Notes: a model not told the origin generated them from the sequence alone. Positions 26,926 through 35,677 are shown, counted from the stretch's first letter. The stretch: DNA of 64,000 nucleotides from Blautia hydrogenotrophica DSM 10507 (GCF_034356035.1 NZ_CP136423.1:3526610-3590609), one strand, 5' to 3'. Made by a program: numbers and translations.

Positions 26926-28653
26926 TTACATCCACAAAGTCAAATGCTCTGCGATCGGTCCAAGTGCCAATGCCGGGAAGAATGTCAGTGCTGCAAAAAT
27001 GTATACAACAACTACAAGAATAATCACAAAGATTGCATTGTCTGTACGCAGTGTACCGACAGTCTCATTCACTTTCTTCTTAGCAAGCATACTTCCTGCG
27101 ATAGCAAGCTGAGCAATGATTGCAATGTATCTTCCGAAGAACATCGCAAGTCCTGCGGTAATATTCCAGAAGTAAGAGTTATCAGCCAATCCTTCAAATC
27201 CAGAACCGTTGTTGGCCGCTGATGAGGAGTACTCATACAGCACCTGGGAAAGTCCATGGAATCCTGGGTTTGTGATTCCCTCAATGCCTCCGGTTGTAGA
27301 AACTGCCAAAGCTGAGAAACCAAGAATCAGCAACGGATGTACGATCAGTACAAGCGCAACCAGTTTCATCTCTCGGCCTTCAATTTTCTTTCCTAAGTAT
27401 TCCGGTGTACGTCCGATCATCAGGCCGCATAAGAAGACTGCCAAGATGACGTACATAACCATATTCATCAAACCAACGCCCTTACCGCCGAATACGCAGT
27501 TCAACATCATGTGAAGCAGCGGAACCATACCGCCGAGTGGCGTCAGTGTATCATGCATGTTGTTTACAGTACCGGTTGTAAAGGAAGTCGTAACCGTAGT
27601 GAACAGCGCAGATTGATCAATGCCAAATCGCACTTCTTTCCCTTCCATACTTCCCATCGCCTGGCTGACCCCAGCGTCTGCCAGAATCGGGTTGCCGGCT
27701 TTCTCAGAGAAGAAGCAGACACAAACACCTACCATAAAGATAATTGCCATAGCTGCAAAAACGGTTCTTCCCTGTTTTCCAAAGATTGAAATCTTCTTTG
27801 CTGCCTCAACAGTTTTATTCTCAGATCTTTTTCTCTCCTGTACCATCTTACCAAAGGTAATTACACAGGCACCTGGGAGAATCATCATGGAATACATCTC
27901 TACGAGGTCAGAAATAATGGTCGGGTTCTCAAATGGCGTTGTCGAGTTCGCGCCAAAGAAACCACCACCGTTTGTTCCTAAGTGCTTAATAATCTCCAGA
28001 GCTGCGACAGGTCCCATCGCTAAGTCCTGAAGCTTGCCTTCAATTGTATGTATCGTCTGGTTAGACAAGAAGTTCTCTGGTGTTCCCTGACTAATCAAAA
28101 TCAGACCACCGATAATGGAAACTGGAATCAGGATTCTCGTAGTGATACGAATCATATCCTCGTAAAAGTTTCCAAGATCTTTTCTCTTTCCGGCAAGTCC
28201 ACGGCAGAATGCCATACAAGCCGCATAACCGGAAGCTGCTGATGTGAACATCATGTAAATGATGACCAACATCTGGCTCAAATAAGAAAGACCTGACTCT
28301 CCAGAATAATGCTGAAGGTTTGTGTTCGTCATAAAGCTGATGATTGTATTAAAAGAAAGGGTTGGTTCCATTCCTTCGATTCCGTTGGGGTTGTTGAAAA
28401 GAACTCCCTGGAATCTCAAAACGAGATAACCTACAAATACCATGACAGCATTGGCCATCAAAAGGTGCAGCGCATACTGTTTCCAGTTCATGCCCTGGCG
28501 ATTGATTCTGCACAATTTGTAGATTCCGTTGTCAATACGGTTGAAAACCGGATCCGCAAACGTCTTTTTATTAGTCGCGATATGATACATGTAAGTACCC
28601 ATCGGTATTACCAATACCATATATATCGCCAGCGAGATAAGTATCTGTAACAT
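26926..28653 (-). CDS. kdpA: Potassium-transporting ATPase subunit A
   Basis: A 575-residue membrane protein of the superfamily of K+ transporters that binds and admits potassium. Filter-like motifs include FMTNTNLQHYSGESG, LGTNGGGFFGANS and TTSFTTGTVNNMHD; these correspond to pore loops. The N-terminal segment matches KdpA (MLQILISLAIYMVLVIPMGTYMY). ATG 28653 has GGAGGAG. It begins 18 bases after the kdpF stop. Confidence 0.97.
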   Translation of the reverse strand: MLQILISLAIYMVLVIPMGTYMYHIATNKKTFADPVFNRIDNGIYKLCRINRQGMNWKQYALHLLMANAVMVFVGYLVLRFQGVLFNNPNGIEGMEPTLSFNTIISFMTNTNLQHYSGESGLSYLSQMLVIIYMMFTSAASGYAACMAFCRGLAGKRKDLGNFYEDMIRITTRILIPVSIIGGLILISQGTPENFLSNQTIHTIEGKLQDLAMGPVAALEIIKHLGTNGGGFFGANSTTPFENPTIISDLVEMYSMMILPGACVITFGKMVQERKRSENKTVEAAKKISIFGKQGRTVFAAMAIIFMVGVCVCFFSEKAGNPILADAGVSQAMGSMEGKEVRFGIDQSALFTTVTTSFTTGTVNNMHDTLTPLGGMVPLLHMMLNCVFGGKGVGLMNMVMYVILAVFLCGLMIGRTPEYLGKKIEGREMKLVALVLIVHPLLILGFSALAVSTTGGIEGITNPGFHGLSQVLYEYSSSAANNGSGFEGLADNSYFWNITAGLAMFFGRYIAIIAQLAIAGSMLAKKKVNETVGTLRTDNAIFVIILVVVVYIFAALTFFPALALGPIAEHLTLWM

Positions 28654-28671
28654 TTATTTCTCCTCCACTTT

Positions 28672-28749
28672 TTATAATTTCTCCGGATATACCAGTGCGT
28701 ATACCAGATATCCTGCTAAAAGTATGATAATCGCTCCAAGTAAAATCAT
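28672..28749 (-). CDS. kdpF: Potassium-transporting ATPase subunit F (small membrane peptide)
   Basis: 25 codons encoding a single hydrophobic helix that begins MILLGAIIILLLAGY and ends VYPEKL. This size and the L/G-rich helix ending in a Tyr-Pro-Glu stretch are typical of KdpF, which stabilises the complex. The ATG follows AAAGGAGGATGAAGAATC, a strong site, and overlaps the stop of the microprotein gene upstream (ATGA). kdpA follows after 18 bases. Confidence 0.9.
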   Translation of the reverse strand: MILLGAIIILLAGYLVYALVYPEKL

Positions 28750-28865
28750 GATTCTTCATCCTCCTTTACTCTCTGAACTTTTACCTGCTTTTCGCACCAG
28801 TCAGCAAACAGCTTCATACTTCCAAAGCAGACGAGCAAAACAGCAACCATAATAACATCCATCAT
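28746..28865 (-). CDS. 39-residue single-helix microprotein preceding kdpF
   Basis: An ORF of 39 codons starting at ATG 28865 (or the adjacent ATG at 28862). Residues 3-21 form a hydrophobic helix (VIMVAVLLVCFGSMKLFA). DWCEKQ follows, then a charged tail VKVQRVKEDEES. Its stop overlaps the kdpF start by 4 bases and its 3' end contains the kdpF ribosome site. As I recall, short ORFs with a helix followed by a W/L-C-E/D motif occur ahead of kdpF in many bacteria and usually stay unannotated; this is memory and has not been checked. The upstream ribosome site is weak (AAAGAAAT). It is probably real and membrane-located, function unknown. Confidence 0.65.
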   Translation of the reverse strand: MMDVIMVAVLLVCFGSMKLFADWCEKQVKVQRVKEDEES

Positions 28866-29036
28866 ATGATTTCTTTGTATGGATTTTCCATACTCTCCTT
28901 TCTTCCTGATCTATACTTAGCTGAAATCTGTTGCAAGCTATTCTCTTCTGTAATCATCCATCCGGCCTAAATACCTTAAACATCTTTCATCCCTAACCTT
29001 TCCTTTAAGTACCCTAAGAATTTAGCATACCCAAAA

Positions 29037-29082
29037 TAAAATAGGGATTATGAGTTATTCTCATCATGTTAAAATGGGATTA
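29037..29082 (-). promoter_or_regulatory. Candidate operator region of the kdp operon
   Basis: Two near-identical direct repeats, TAAAATAGGGATTA (29037-29050) and TAAAATGGGATTA (29070-29082), lie 33 bases apart start to start, about three helical turns. Between them is the inverted repeat ATGAG-TTATT-CTCAT (29050-29064). The region lies about 170-220 bases upstream of the first kdp ORF. KdpE-type regulators bind direct repeats, so this is a reasonable target. The 376-base leader shows no ydaO-type riboswitch that I can recognise. Confidence 0.4.
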
Positions 29083-29200
29083 AAACTACTTCATCCATTG
29101 TATTTTGCCATAAGTCGAAATCGAATTTATAGACCAGCATGCATCTACATAAACTATTTTTATACTAGATTAAGAAGAAATTTTCATCGACTAATAATTA

Positions 29201-29233
29201 AAGCTGCCATACTGTAAATCAGTATGGCAGCTT
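29201..29233 (-). terminator. Terminator-like hairpin after the iron alcohol dehydrogenase
   Basis: AAGCTGCCATACTG pairs perfectly over 14 bases with CAGTATGGCAGCTT around a 5-base loop. It begins 10 bases after the dehydrogenase stop on the minus strand. The T-run is short and broken (TTTAATTATT). Confidence 0.65.
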
Positions 29234-29242
29234 CGACTGCTT

Positions 29243-30394
29243 CTATTCTCCATAATATACCTTCAATATCAGACTCTGCATCTCCTCACGTGTGGGAGAG
29301 ATTGGGTTAAACGGCGTAGCTACATCACTCATCGCCTTATCTGTTAATTTCTCCAGCTCTTCTATAAATAATTGCTCGTCCTTCACCACTTCTTTCATAC
29401 AAATCGGAATATGAATACGTCGATTCAATTCTGTTACTGCCTCCACAAGCGAGGGCTGTCCAACAAAACTTGACAGCTCATCATATTGCTTCTTCACTTC
29501 TCTCAACTGACTGTTAAACTCCAAACCATATGGAAGCACAACAGCGTTGGCCAGTCCATGAGGCACTCCATACTCCGCACCAAACGAATGAGCAATTCCG
29601 TGTACAATTCCTAGTCCAGAATTTGAAAATGCAATTCCCCCCATACAGGAGGCTGCAAGCATATTTGCCCTCGCTTCCAGATCGTCTCCCCTTTCATAGC
29701 AAAGTGCCAGATTTTGATATCCATATAGAAACGACGCGAGTGACATAGCTCTGGAAAATGGATTTGCCGTCGGTGTCACATAAGACTCAATAGCGTGAGT
29801 CAAAGCATCCATTCCCGATGCTGCCGTTAAGCTCTTTGGCATTGATACGGTAAATGAAGGGTCCAAAATAGCAACGTCAGGAACTAGGCGGCCATTCATA
29901 TCCCGCACTGAGTACTTTTTCTTATGCACAGTATCTTTAATCAATGCAGCCCTCGTCGCCTCACTTCCTGTCCCAGCAGATGTCGGAATACAACATACTC
30001 TTGCCTTCTCCCTCAGATGCCTGATCGTATTAGGCGGCATCGTCTCTTCCAATGTCGTATAATCAGGATTCTCATAGAACACCCACATCGCCTTTGCGGC
30101 ATCCATTGCTGAACCGCCGCCGAAACCGATCACCCAGTCCGGTTCGAATTCATTCATCCTTTCTGCGCCTTTTAGAATGGTCTGAAAACTCGGTTCCGGT
30201 TCCACCTCCGTATAGGCTTCACATGTAAAACCCGCCTCCGCCAATACATCGGCAACTCTCTTATAAGAACCAACTTCGATCAATATATCTCCACTCATCA
30301 CGATGAATGCTCTTTTTCCACCCAATGTCTTCAGTGCCTGTACCGCATTCTCGCCACAATACATCTTTTCACAGCCTAATTTAATTGAATACAT
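29243..30394 (-). CDS. Iron-containing (group III) alcohol dehydrogenase
   Basis: A 383-residue NAD(P)-dependent dehydrogenase of the FucO/BDH family. The nucleotide motif GFGGGSAMDAAKA is at about residues 90-102. Metal ligands Asp196 and His200 (GMDALTHAIE), His265 and His279 (GIVHGIAHSFGAEYGVPHG) are all present, nearly matching FucO numbering. It is the last gene of the phosphotransferase locus, 15 bases after the zinc dehydrogenase. A plausible role is reduction of the short aldehyde (lactaldehyde or glycolaldehyde) released by the aldolase, regenerating NAD+; this is inferred from context. Confidence 0.93.
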   Translation of the reverse strand: MYSIKLGCEKMYCGENAVQALKTLGGKRAFIVMSGDILIEVGSYKRVADVLAEAGFTCEAYTEVEPEPSFQTILKGAERMNEFEPDWVIGFGGGSAMDAAKAMWVFYENPDYTTLEETMPPNTIRHLREKARVCCIPTSAGTGSEATRAALIKDTVHKKKYSVRDMNGRLVPDVAILDPSFTVSMPKSLTAASGMDALTHAIESYVTPTANPFSRAMSLASFLYGYQNLALCYERGDDLEARANMLAASCMGGIAFSNSGLGIVHGIAHSFGAEYGVPHGLANAVVLPYGLEFNSQLREVKKQYDELSSFVGQPSLVEAVTELNRRIHIPICMKEVVKDEQLFIEELEKLTDKAMSDVATPFNPISPTREEMQSLILKVYYGE

Positions 30395-30409
30395 CTCTTT
30401 CCTTCCTTC

Positions 30410-31438
30410 TTAATACACAATACAGTTCTTTATTACCTTCTGTGCTGCATGTTCTAAGATTGCTTCTTCTAGATGTTCCAGAGGGTATTCATGCTGAATA
30501 AAATCATCGCTGGAAATAACTCCCATCTTCAAAAGTTCCAGCGCCGTCTGTACATGTCTCGGCGTCGTGTGAAACACACCTTTTATTGTCACCTGGGAGT
30601 AGTGAATGCGTGTCGCGTCCACCTGCAGGACACTTCCTGATTTCGTCCCTCCAAACAAAAGAACAAATCCGCCCTTTCTCGTCATCTCCACGCTCGTCTC
30701 CCATACTCCTATCAGACCTGTTGCCTCTATCACCACATCCGCTCCTCTGCCGCCAACGGTCAGTTCTTTGACTGCTGTGACAGTGTCATCCACTCCCGTC
30801 ATGTTGACTGCCTTGTGAACTCCCATTTTTCTCGCCTGTTCCAGTCTGTTTTCTGCCATGTCCGTCACCAGAACCCTTGCTCCTCTTAGAACAGCAAGCC
30901 TCGCAAACATCAGTCCTATAGGCCCTGCCCCATTCACCACCACAGTATCTCCAAGATGAATCGGACATTCCTCAATTCCATATACCGCACAGGAAAACGG
31001 TTCCATAAGCGATGCTGTCTTGTGAGAAACTCTATCCCCCAATACAAACATGTTCTGTCTGACAATCCTCTCTGGAACCTTTACATATTCCGCATATGAG
31101 CCGCGGTTAAACAGCATATCTTCACACATGGAAGACAGGCCTCTCTTGCAGTAATAACACTCATTACAGGGGGCCGTATTATGCACGGCCACTCTGTCTC
31201 CTTCTTTAAATCCCTTTACTCGTTTTCCTACTGCGGCGATTACTCCTGAAAATTCATGTCCGAATGGGTGAGGCGGAACAAGAAGAGGATATCCTCGCTT
31301 ATAAATCTTGACATCTGTTCCACAAGTCGTAGATATCTTGTTTTTGACAAGAACCTCACCGTCACCAATCTCTGGGATAGGACACTCCTCGATTCTCAAT
31401 TCCTCCTGCCTGTATAAAACTGCTCTTCTCATTTTCAT
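30410..31438 (-). CDS. Zinc-dependent medium-chain alcohol/polyol dehydrogenase
   Basis: A 342-residue dehydrogenase of the sorbitol/threonine dehydrogenase group. Catalytic zinc ligands are Cys39 and His61-Glu62. The structural zinc is held by Cys91, 94, 97 and 105 (CNECYYCKRGLSSMC). The Rossmann motif GAGPIGLMFA lies near residue 170. In galactitol-type loci such an enzyme (GatD) oxidises the polyol phosphate to a ketose phosphate, and that is the proposed job here. ATG 31438 follows AGGAGA. Confidence 0.92.
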   Translation of the reverse strand: MKMRRAVLYRQEELRIEECPIPEIGDGEVLVKNKISTTCGTDVKIYKRGYPLLVPPHPFGHEFSGVIAAVGKRVKGFKEGDRVAVHNTAPCNECYYCKRGLSSMCEDMLFNRGSYAEYVKVPERIVRQNMFVLGDRVSHKTASLMEPFSCAVYGIEECPIHLGDTVVVNGAGPIGLMFARLAVLRGARVLVTDMAENRLEQARKMGVHKAVNMTGVDDTVTAVKELTVGGRGADVVIEATGLIGVWETSVEMTRKGGFVLLFGGTKSGSVLQVDATRIHYSQVTIKGVFHTTPRHVQTALELLKMGVISSDDFIQHEYPLEHLEEAILEHAAQKVIKNCIVY

Positions 31439-31456
31439 CGTTTTCTCCTGTGTGGA

Positions 31457-32137
31457 TCAATAACAATTTGGTTCTTTACTCTCCCCGTCCTTCTTCGGCT
31501 GACCATATGACTGAAATCTCTCCATGACATTTTCCATCTCGCTATCGCTTAAAATTACCGGGTCCCCCACGCACATTGCACGAAACTGCATCTCTGCGCA
31601 GAACTCCATGTTGACTGCCAGACCAAATGCCTTACCGATATTAGGACCACACGTCAGCAGTCCGTGATTCGCAAGAAGAACCGCTTTCCCTTTTCCACAC
31701 GCCTCTATCGCAGCCTCGGCAAGCTCCGGTGTGCCAAATGTGCGGTAAGGAGCACATGGAACTGTCGCTGTACCTGCTCCGCCGATCACATAATGCAACG
31801 CGCGAATCGGTTGATTAAGACACGCAAATGTTGTACAAAATGTAGAATGTGTATGTACCACTGCCTCCACATCCGGTTTATTTAGATAAAATACCGTGTG
31901 AAGTCCCCATTCGCTCGAAGGCTTTTTATCCCCTTCTACGATATTCCCGTGGAGATCCATGATGACCACATCCTCCGGCATAGTTTCAAAATATCCAATT
32001 CCTGACGGGCTTATGGCCATTAGCTGCTCTTTTCTATTATAGATACTGATATTTCCGCTTGTCCCTTTGCTAAGTCCCGATGAACTCATTTTCTTTCCAT
32101 ATTCAACCACAAGCTCTCTTTCCTTCTGTAATAACAT
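31457..32137 (-). CDS. Class II aldolase/epimerase (fuculose-1-phosphate aldolase-like)
   Basis: A 226-residue zinc aldolase of the AraD/FucA family. The residues expected for FucA are present: Glu76 (catalytic), His95 and His97 (VVHTHST) and His158 (LANHG). The phosphate-binding GTSGNIS is at residues 25-31 and SPSG at 43-46. It would split a ketose phosphate into dihydroxyacetone phosphate and a small aldehyde, or epimerise a pentulose phosphate. Given the alcohol dehydrogenases alongside, cleavage is favoured. ATG 32137 has AAGGAGAG. Confidence 0.9.
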   Translation of the reverse strand: MLLQKERELVVEYGKKMSSSGLSKGTSGNISIYNRKEQLMAISPSGIGYFETMPEDVVIMDLHGNIVEGDKKPSSEWGLHTVFYLNKPDVEAVVHTHSTFCTTFACLNQPIRALHYVIGGAGTATVPCAPYRTFGTPELAEAAIEACGKGKAVLLANHGLLTCGPNIGKAFGLAVNMEFCAEMQFRAMCVGDPVILSDSEMENVMERFQSYGQPKKDGESKEPNCY

Positions 32138-32161
32138 ATTAAGCTCTCCTTTTTGTCTTGT

Positions 32162-33223
32162 TCACTGTTTCAGCATAATCTGCCTGAGATTCACTACCAT
32201 ATCACTCTTTTTGGTCTCCCAGAAATCATTGATTACTCCCACGAGAAGCCTCGGAGATTTTGGAAGGGCGTCCACAACATTGCCGGCATTATGCGGTGTC
32301 AGTGTAATGTTATCCAGCTTCAGAATTGGGTCATCCTTGTCCAGAGGTTCATCCCAATATACATCCAATGCCGCTCCACCGATCGCCCTATTCTGAAGTG
32401 CTTCTATAAGGGCGTTCTTATCCAGTACCTTGGCTCTGGAAGTATTAATCAGGTAAGCAGTCGGCTTCATAAGGCCGATGATCTCTTTGTTGATACTGTT
32501 TTCTGTCTCCGGTGTCACCCGCAAATGAAGAGATACGATATCGGCTTCTTTGAAAACTTGCTCTTTTTCCTTCATCGTCACAGTTAGCCCTCTTTCATCC
32601 ACAGATTCCTGCGTGACATATGGGTCATAGGCAATCACTTTCATCCCCATTCCGGTAACTTTCTCGGCAACCAGCCTCCCAATGTGACCCAGCCCCACGA
32701 TTCCTACTGTCATCTCGCGCATTGCTGTTGTATATCCGGAATTCACATATTCTTTTCTCCATATCCCTTCTTTTAACGCTGCATGAGCTCTGGCAATATT
32801 TCTCGTCTCTGCAAACATAAGTCCCACCGTAAAATCAGACGTAGCCTCCGCATTTCTGATGACATGGATAACAGGGATATTTTTCTCTGTCGCCGCCTGA
32901 ACATCTATATGCTCCATACCGCCCCTACACGTCCCGATCAGTTTCAGTTTTTTTCCTGCTTCGATCAGACGCCTTGATACCGGACAGAAATGAACCAGCA
33001 ATATGTCCGCGTCTCTCACTTCCTCGTACAGCTCATTTGGGATTTCTTCCGCATCTGGTCCATTCATCTCCAAATTCAGTGCTTTCCGCTGAAAATCTTT
33101 TCTGTCTCTTGCCGGCCAGAACATTTCTATGATCTCCGCCTTCTCTCCCACATTCAGCGAAGACGCCGCCTGCGCAAGAAGAGCTTCACTTACGATAATA
33201 TCTCCTACTGCTACAATTTTCAT
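32162..33223 (-). CDS. D-isomer-specific 2-hydroxyacid dehydrogenase
   Basis: A 353-residue enzyme like phosphoglycerate dehydrogenase (SerA) but without a regulatory ACT domain. NAD motif GLGHIG is at 177-182. The catalytic triad Arg263 (NTSRAKVL), Glu292 (DEPLDKDDP) and His311 (TPHNAG) is complete. The N-terminal region is longer than usual. It lies between the aldolase and the IIC gene in the same operon. Its substrate is unclear: an acid side-branch such as a glycolate, lactate or phospho-aldonate would fit, but this is speculation. Confidence 0.9.
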   Translation of the reverse strand: MKIVAVGDIIVSEALLAQAASSLNVGEKAEIIEMFWPARDRKDFQRKALNLEMNGPDAEEIPNELYEEVRDADILLVHFCPVSRRLIEAGKKLKLIGTCRGGMEHIDVQAATEKNIPVIHVIRNAEATSDFTVGLMFAETRNIARAHAALKEGIWRKEYVNSGYTTAMREMTVGIVGLGHIGRLVAEKVTGMGMKVIAYDPYVTQESVDERGLTVTMKEKEQVFKEADIVSLHLRVTPETENSINKEIIGLMKPTAYLINTSRAKVLDKNALIEALQNRAIGGAALDVYWDEPLDKDDPILKLDNITLTPHNAGNVVDALPKSPRLLVGVINDFWETKKSDMVVNLRQIMLKQ

Positions 33224-33247
33224 ATTGATCCCTTTCCTAAATCCCTA

Positions 33248-34672
33248 TCAAACTGTGTCTCCGCCTGACGCCGCCGCTGTCTTCTGGTATCCTGTCGCAT
33301 TTCTCTCGAGATAATCCCATACTTTTGTCTTATTCTTCTTGAATAACACAAAACAAACTACATACAGTGCCACTACTGGAATAATAATTACTGGATTCAT
33401 TGTCATAAACGCATACGTAATCAGACCAGCCGTACAATTAGACATGATAAATCCGATAATCATAACAGCACCTTCCGTCACCTCGAATCCAACCCCCACT
33501 GCAATCTCAGTGAATACTGCTGCCCAAGAGGATGCCATCAAAAGTTTCGCACAGAATACGATACACGCTGCCACCCAGGATTTAAAGATATTTCCATTCG
33601 ACAGTGAAACCGGAACTTCCACCATATATGGCAGCGATGGGAGTACCATGACCGGAAGAACAATATTCCCCGGAAGAATAAATGCTAACAGCAGCGCGAC
33701 CGGAATCACGAGCAAGCCTGTTGTCAGAGTTGCCGCCTCGCCATAACCCAACGCATCATTCACAGCAATGATAAACTCTCTGTCTTTTCCATATTTGGAT
33801 TTCTTCAAAGTTTTTCTTGAGTAATCTGTGATTGTGGTAAACCCTGACGCAAATAGACCCGCAACCTTTGGAAAGATTGCCATAACTGCCGAACAGGTGA
33901 CTGCCACATTCGCAATCTGTCCCCAGGACTCCATTGTATTAAGTGTAGTGATATTCCCAACTACACCCAAAATCACTCCGACAATCAAACCGACATACAT
34001 CGGTTCTCCAAGGAAGCCCATCTTTTTCTTGATAGTCTCCGGCCTCAAATTAATCTTATCTGCACCGAGTTTGCCAAGTACCACATCCAATACAAGGTAC
34101 ATTGGTGCGTCTCCCATATGATGTGGTGCAATCATCGCACAGCCTGGATAATTATAATAGGTAGACCATCTCTTTTGAACTACTTCTGCGATCAGTAGCG
34201 TCACCAGATTAATGAAAAGCATCAAGACAAATGCCATTAACATATTTTTCTTAATCTGATAAAACATGGACCCCCATACAATGATAGAATAATTATTCCA
34301 GAGATCTGAAGGCTGGAAAATATCAGTAATCTTGACCAAAAAAATAATAATTTGGAAAATCAATCCTACCCCGATGAACATCATTCCAATATTTGTTGAA
34401 TATGCTACCGACGCAACCGCCTGCCATCCTACATCTAATGCAGGTAGGTTGAGCCCTGTATTCTCGATCAGTTTATTCACCAGCTCCGACAGCACCGAAC
34501 CAAATGCACTTGTGATAAACGCCATGCCCTTTAACCCTACCCCGATCAGTACGGCTGACATAAATGCTTTTTTCACTGGCGCTTTAAATATCAGACAAAT
34601 GATAAAGATAATAATTGGAACTGTAATATAGTTTTCAAAAGTATCAAAAAATAGTTTTAATACATCCCACAT
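33248..34672 (-). CDS. PTS galactitol-family IIC permease
   Basis: A 474-residue polytopic membrane protein of the Gat (AgaIIC-unrelated) PTS IIC family, with about ten to twelve helices. It contains the conserved stretch around GVGLKGMAFI and GCAMIAPHHMGDAPMYLVLDVV near the middle. It carries out transport and accepts phosphate for the sugar from IIB. ATG 34672 has AGAGGAAAGG. Family members transport galactitol, pentitols and other polyols; the actual substrate here is unknown because no tagatose-phosphate pathway genes are present. Confidence 0.92.
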   Translation of the reverse strand: MWDVLKLFFDTFENYITVPIIIFIICLIFKAPVKKAFMSAVLIGVGLKGMAFITSAFGSVLSELVNKLIENTGLNLPALDVGWQAVASVAYSTNIGMMFIGVGLIFQIIIFLVKITDIFQPSDLWNNYSIIVWGSMFYQIKKNMLMAFVLMLFINLVTLLIAEVVQKRWSTYYNYPGCAMIAPHHMGDAPMYLVLDVVLGKLGADKINLRPETIKKKMGFLGEPMYVGLIVGVILGVVGNITTLNTMESWGQIANVAVTCSAVMAIFPKVAGLFASGFTTITDYSRKTLKKSKYGKDREFIIAVNDALGYGEAATLTTGLLVIPVALLLAFILPGNIVLPVMVLPSLPYMVEVPVSLSNGNIFKSWVAACIVFCAKLLMASSWAAVFTEIAVGVGFEVTEGAVMIIGFIMSNCTAGLITYAFMTMNPVIIIPVVALYVVCFVLFKKNKTKVWDYLERNATGYQKTAAASGGDTV

Positions 34673-34721
34673 AACACTACCTTTCCTCTCTCGTATTCAC
34701 GTTCTAAAAACTTTCCCTTTC

Positions 34722-35021
34722 CTACAACTGTAGTTTCTCCACGACCTGCATCAGTTCTTCTATAAACTCTTCTTCGTTGATTCCTACCAAAAAACCTGTC
34801 GCATTCAGAATTGGAACTCCATAATCACCTTCTACTGGACTTGTATATACGATCATGTCGTAACCACCGCTTTGCATTGCACCAGGAACACCTCCTGGAC
34901 TCACCTCTGTCGCTTCCATATCATATCCCTTCTCTGCAAATACGTCCTCAAGTTTGGACGATAGCATAGCAGAACTTACTGTTCCTGAACCGCATACTGA
35001 CAACACTTTAATCGCTCTCAT
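34722..35021 (-). CDS. PTS galactitol/fructose-type IIB component
   Basis: A 99-residue phosphocarrier. The phosphorylated cysteine is Cys10 in the P-loop-like SVCGSGTVSSAM. Size and fold match GatB. It passes phosphate from IIA to the sugar bound by IIC. It is encoded between the IIA (24 bases upstream) and IIC genes. Confidence 0.93.
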   Translation of the reverse strand: MRAIKVLSVCGSGTVSSAMLSSKLEDVFAEKGYDMEATEVSPGGVPGAMQSGGYDMIVYTSPVEGDYGVPILNATGFLVGINEEEFIEELMQVVEKLQL

Positions 35022-35044
35022 AATTTAGTCTCCTTTTCCTAATT

Positions 35045-35500
35045 TTATTCTTCCAAAGATTTCAAACACTCTAGTATCACCCGTTTATCCTTTGAATCTC
35101 TGATTTTTCTGAGCAGTTCCCCATTCTGTATAATCTTCATCATCTGCCTGAGCATATTGATCTGCATATCAGAATCCTTGATTACAAGCGGAATAACAAC
35201 TTCACAGTCAAGCCACTGTTCTTTTGTCCCCATCGCGCAGAACTTCACAGGACTACTTGGAATGACAACCCCTATCGCCGGTTTATTCACATATGTATTA
35301 TTCGTATGAGGAATTGCTATCGCTATGCCTTTTCCGGGAAGCCCTGTGGGATATACTCTCTCACGTTCCACAACTGCTTGTATATAAGGTTCCTTCACAT
35401 ATCCCTTCTGAAGAAACGCCTCTCCCGCAAGACGGATACATTCTTCTGCTGTCCTGACATCCGCATCCAGGATTACCAATTCTTCATCCAGTAATTTCAC
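35045..35500 (-). CDS. PTS fructose/mannitol-type IIA component
   Basis: A 151-residue IIA domain. The active histidine is His65 in IAIPHTNN, and the family segment PTGLPGKGIAIAIPH precedes it. It accepts phosphate from HPr. The start is GTG 35500, preceded by AAAGAGGTGAT. It appears to be the first gene of a second transcription unit, with its own promoter at 35530-35558. Confidence 0.93.
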   Translation of the reverse strand: MKLLDEELVILDADVRTAEECIRLAGEAFLQKGYVKEPYIQAVVERERVYPTGLPGKGIAIAIPHTNNTYVNKPAIGVVIPSSPVKFCAMGTKEQWLDCEVVIPLVIKDSDMQINMLRQMMKIIQNGELLRKIRDSKDKRVILECLKSLEE

Positions 35501-35529
35501 ACCACATCACCTCTTTACTTTTTAGAATT

Positions 35530-35558
35530 ATTATAGTTATCGATAACATAATTTGTAA
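35530..35558 (-). promoter_or_regulatory. Promoter of the IIA-IIB-IIC-catabolic unit with a palindromic operator
   Basis: Minus strand TTACAA (35558-35553), 17-base spacer, TATAAT (35535-35530). The spacer contains the perfect 12-base palindrome GTTATCGATAAC (35536-35547), placed so that a bound regulator would block or steer polymerase. The -35 match is weak, as expected for a regulated promoter. Confidence 0.6.
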
Positions 35559-35677
35559 TAATATGATATCATTCTGCTTTTAATGCAAAAAGAACAGATT
35601 TTTTCACATTTTCCCAAATTAAATTTACAATTTTTATACCTATTATCGTTGGAAGATCAGAAAATTTCGTCGTTGTT

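Noticed and set aside
28866..29242. c-di-AMP (ydaO) riboswitch in the kdp leader
   Set aside because: Such switches control some kdp operons, so I looked for the conserved core, but could not find it on the minus strand.
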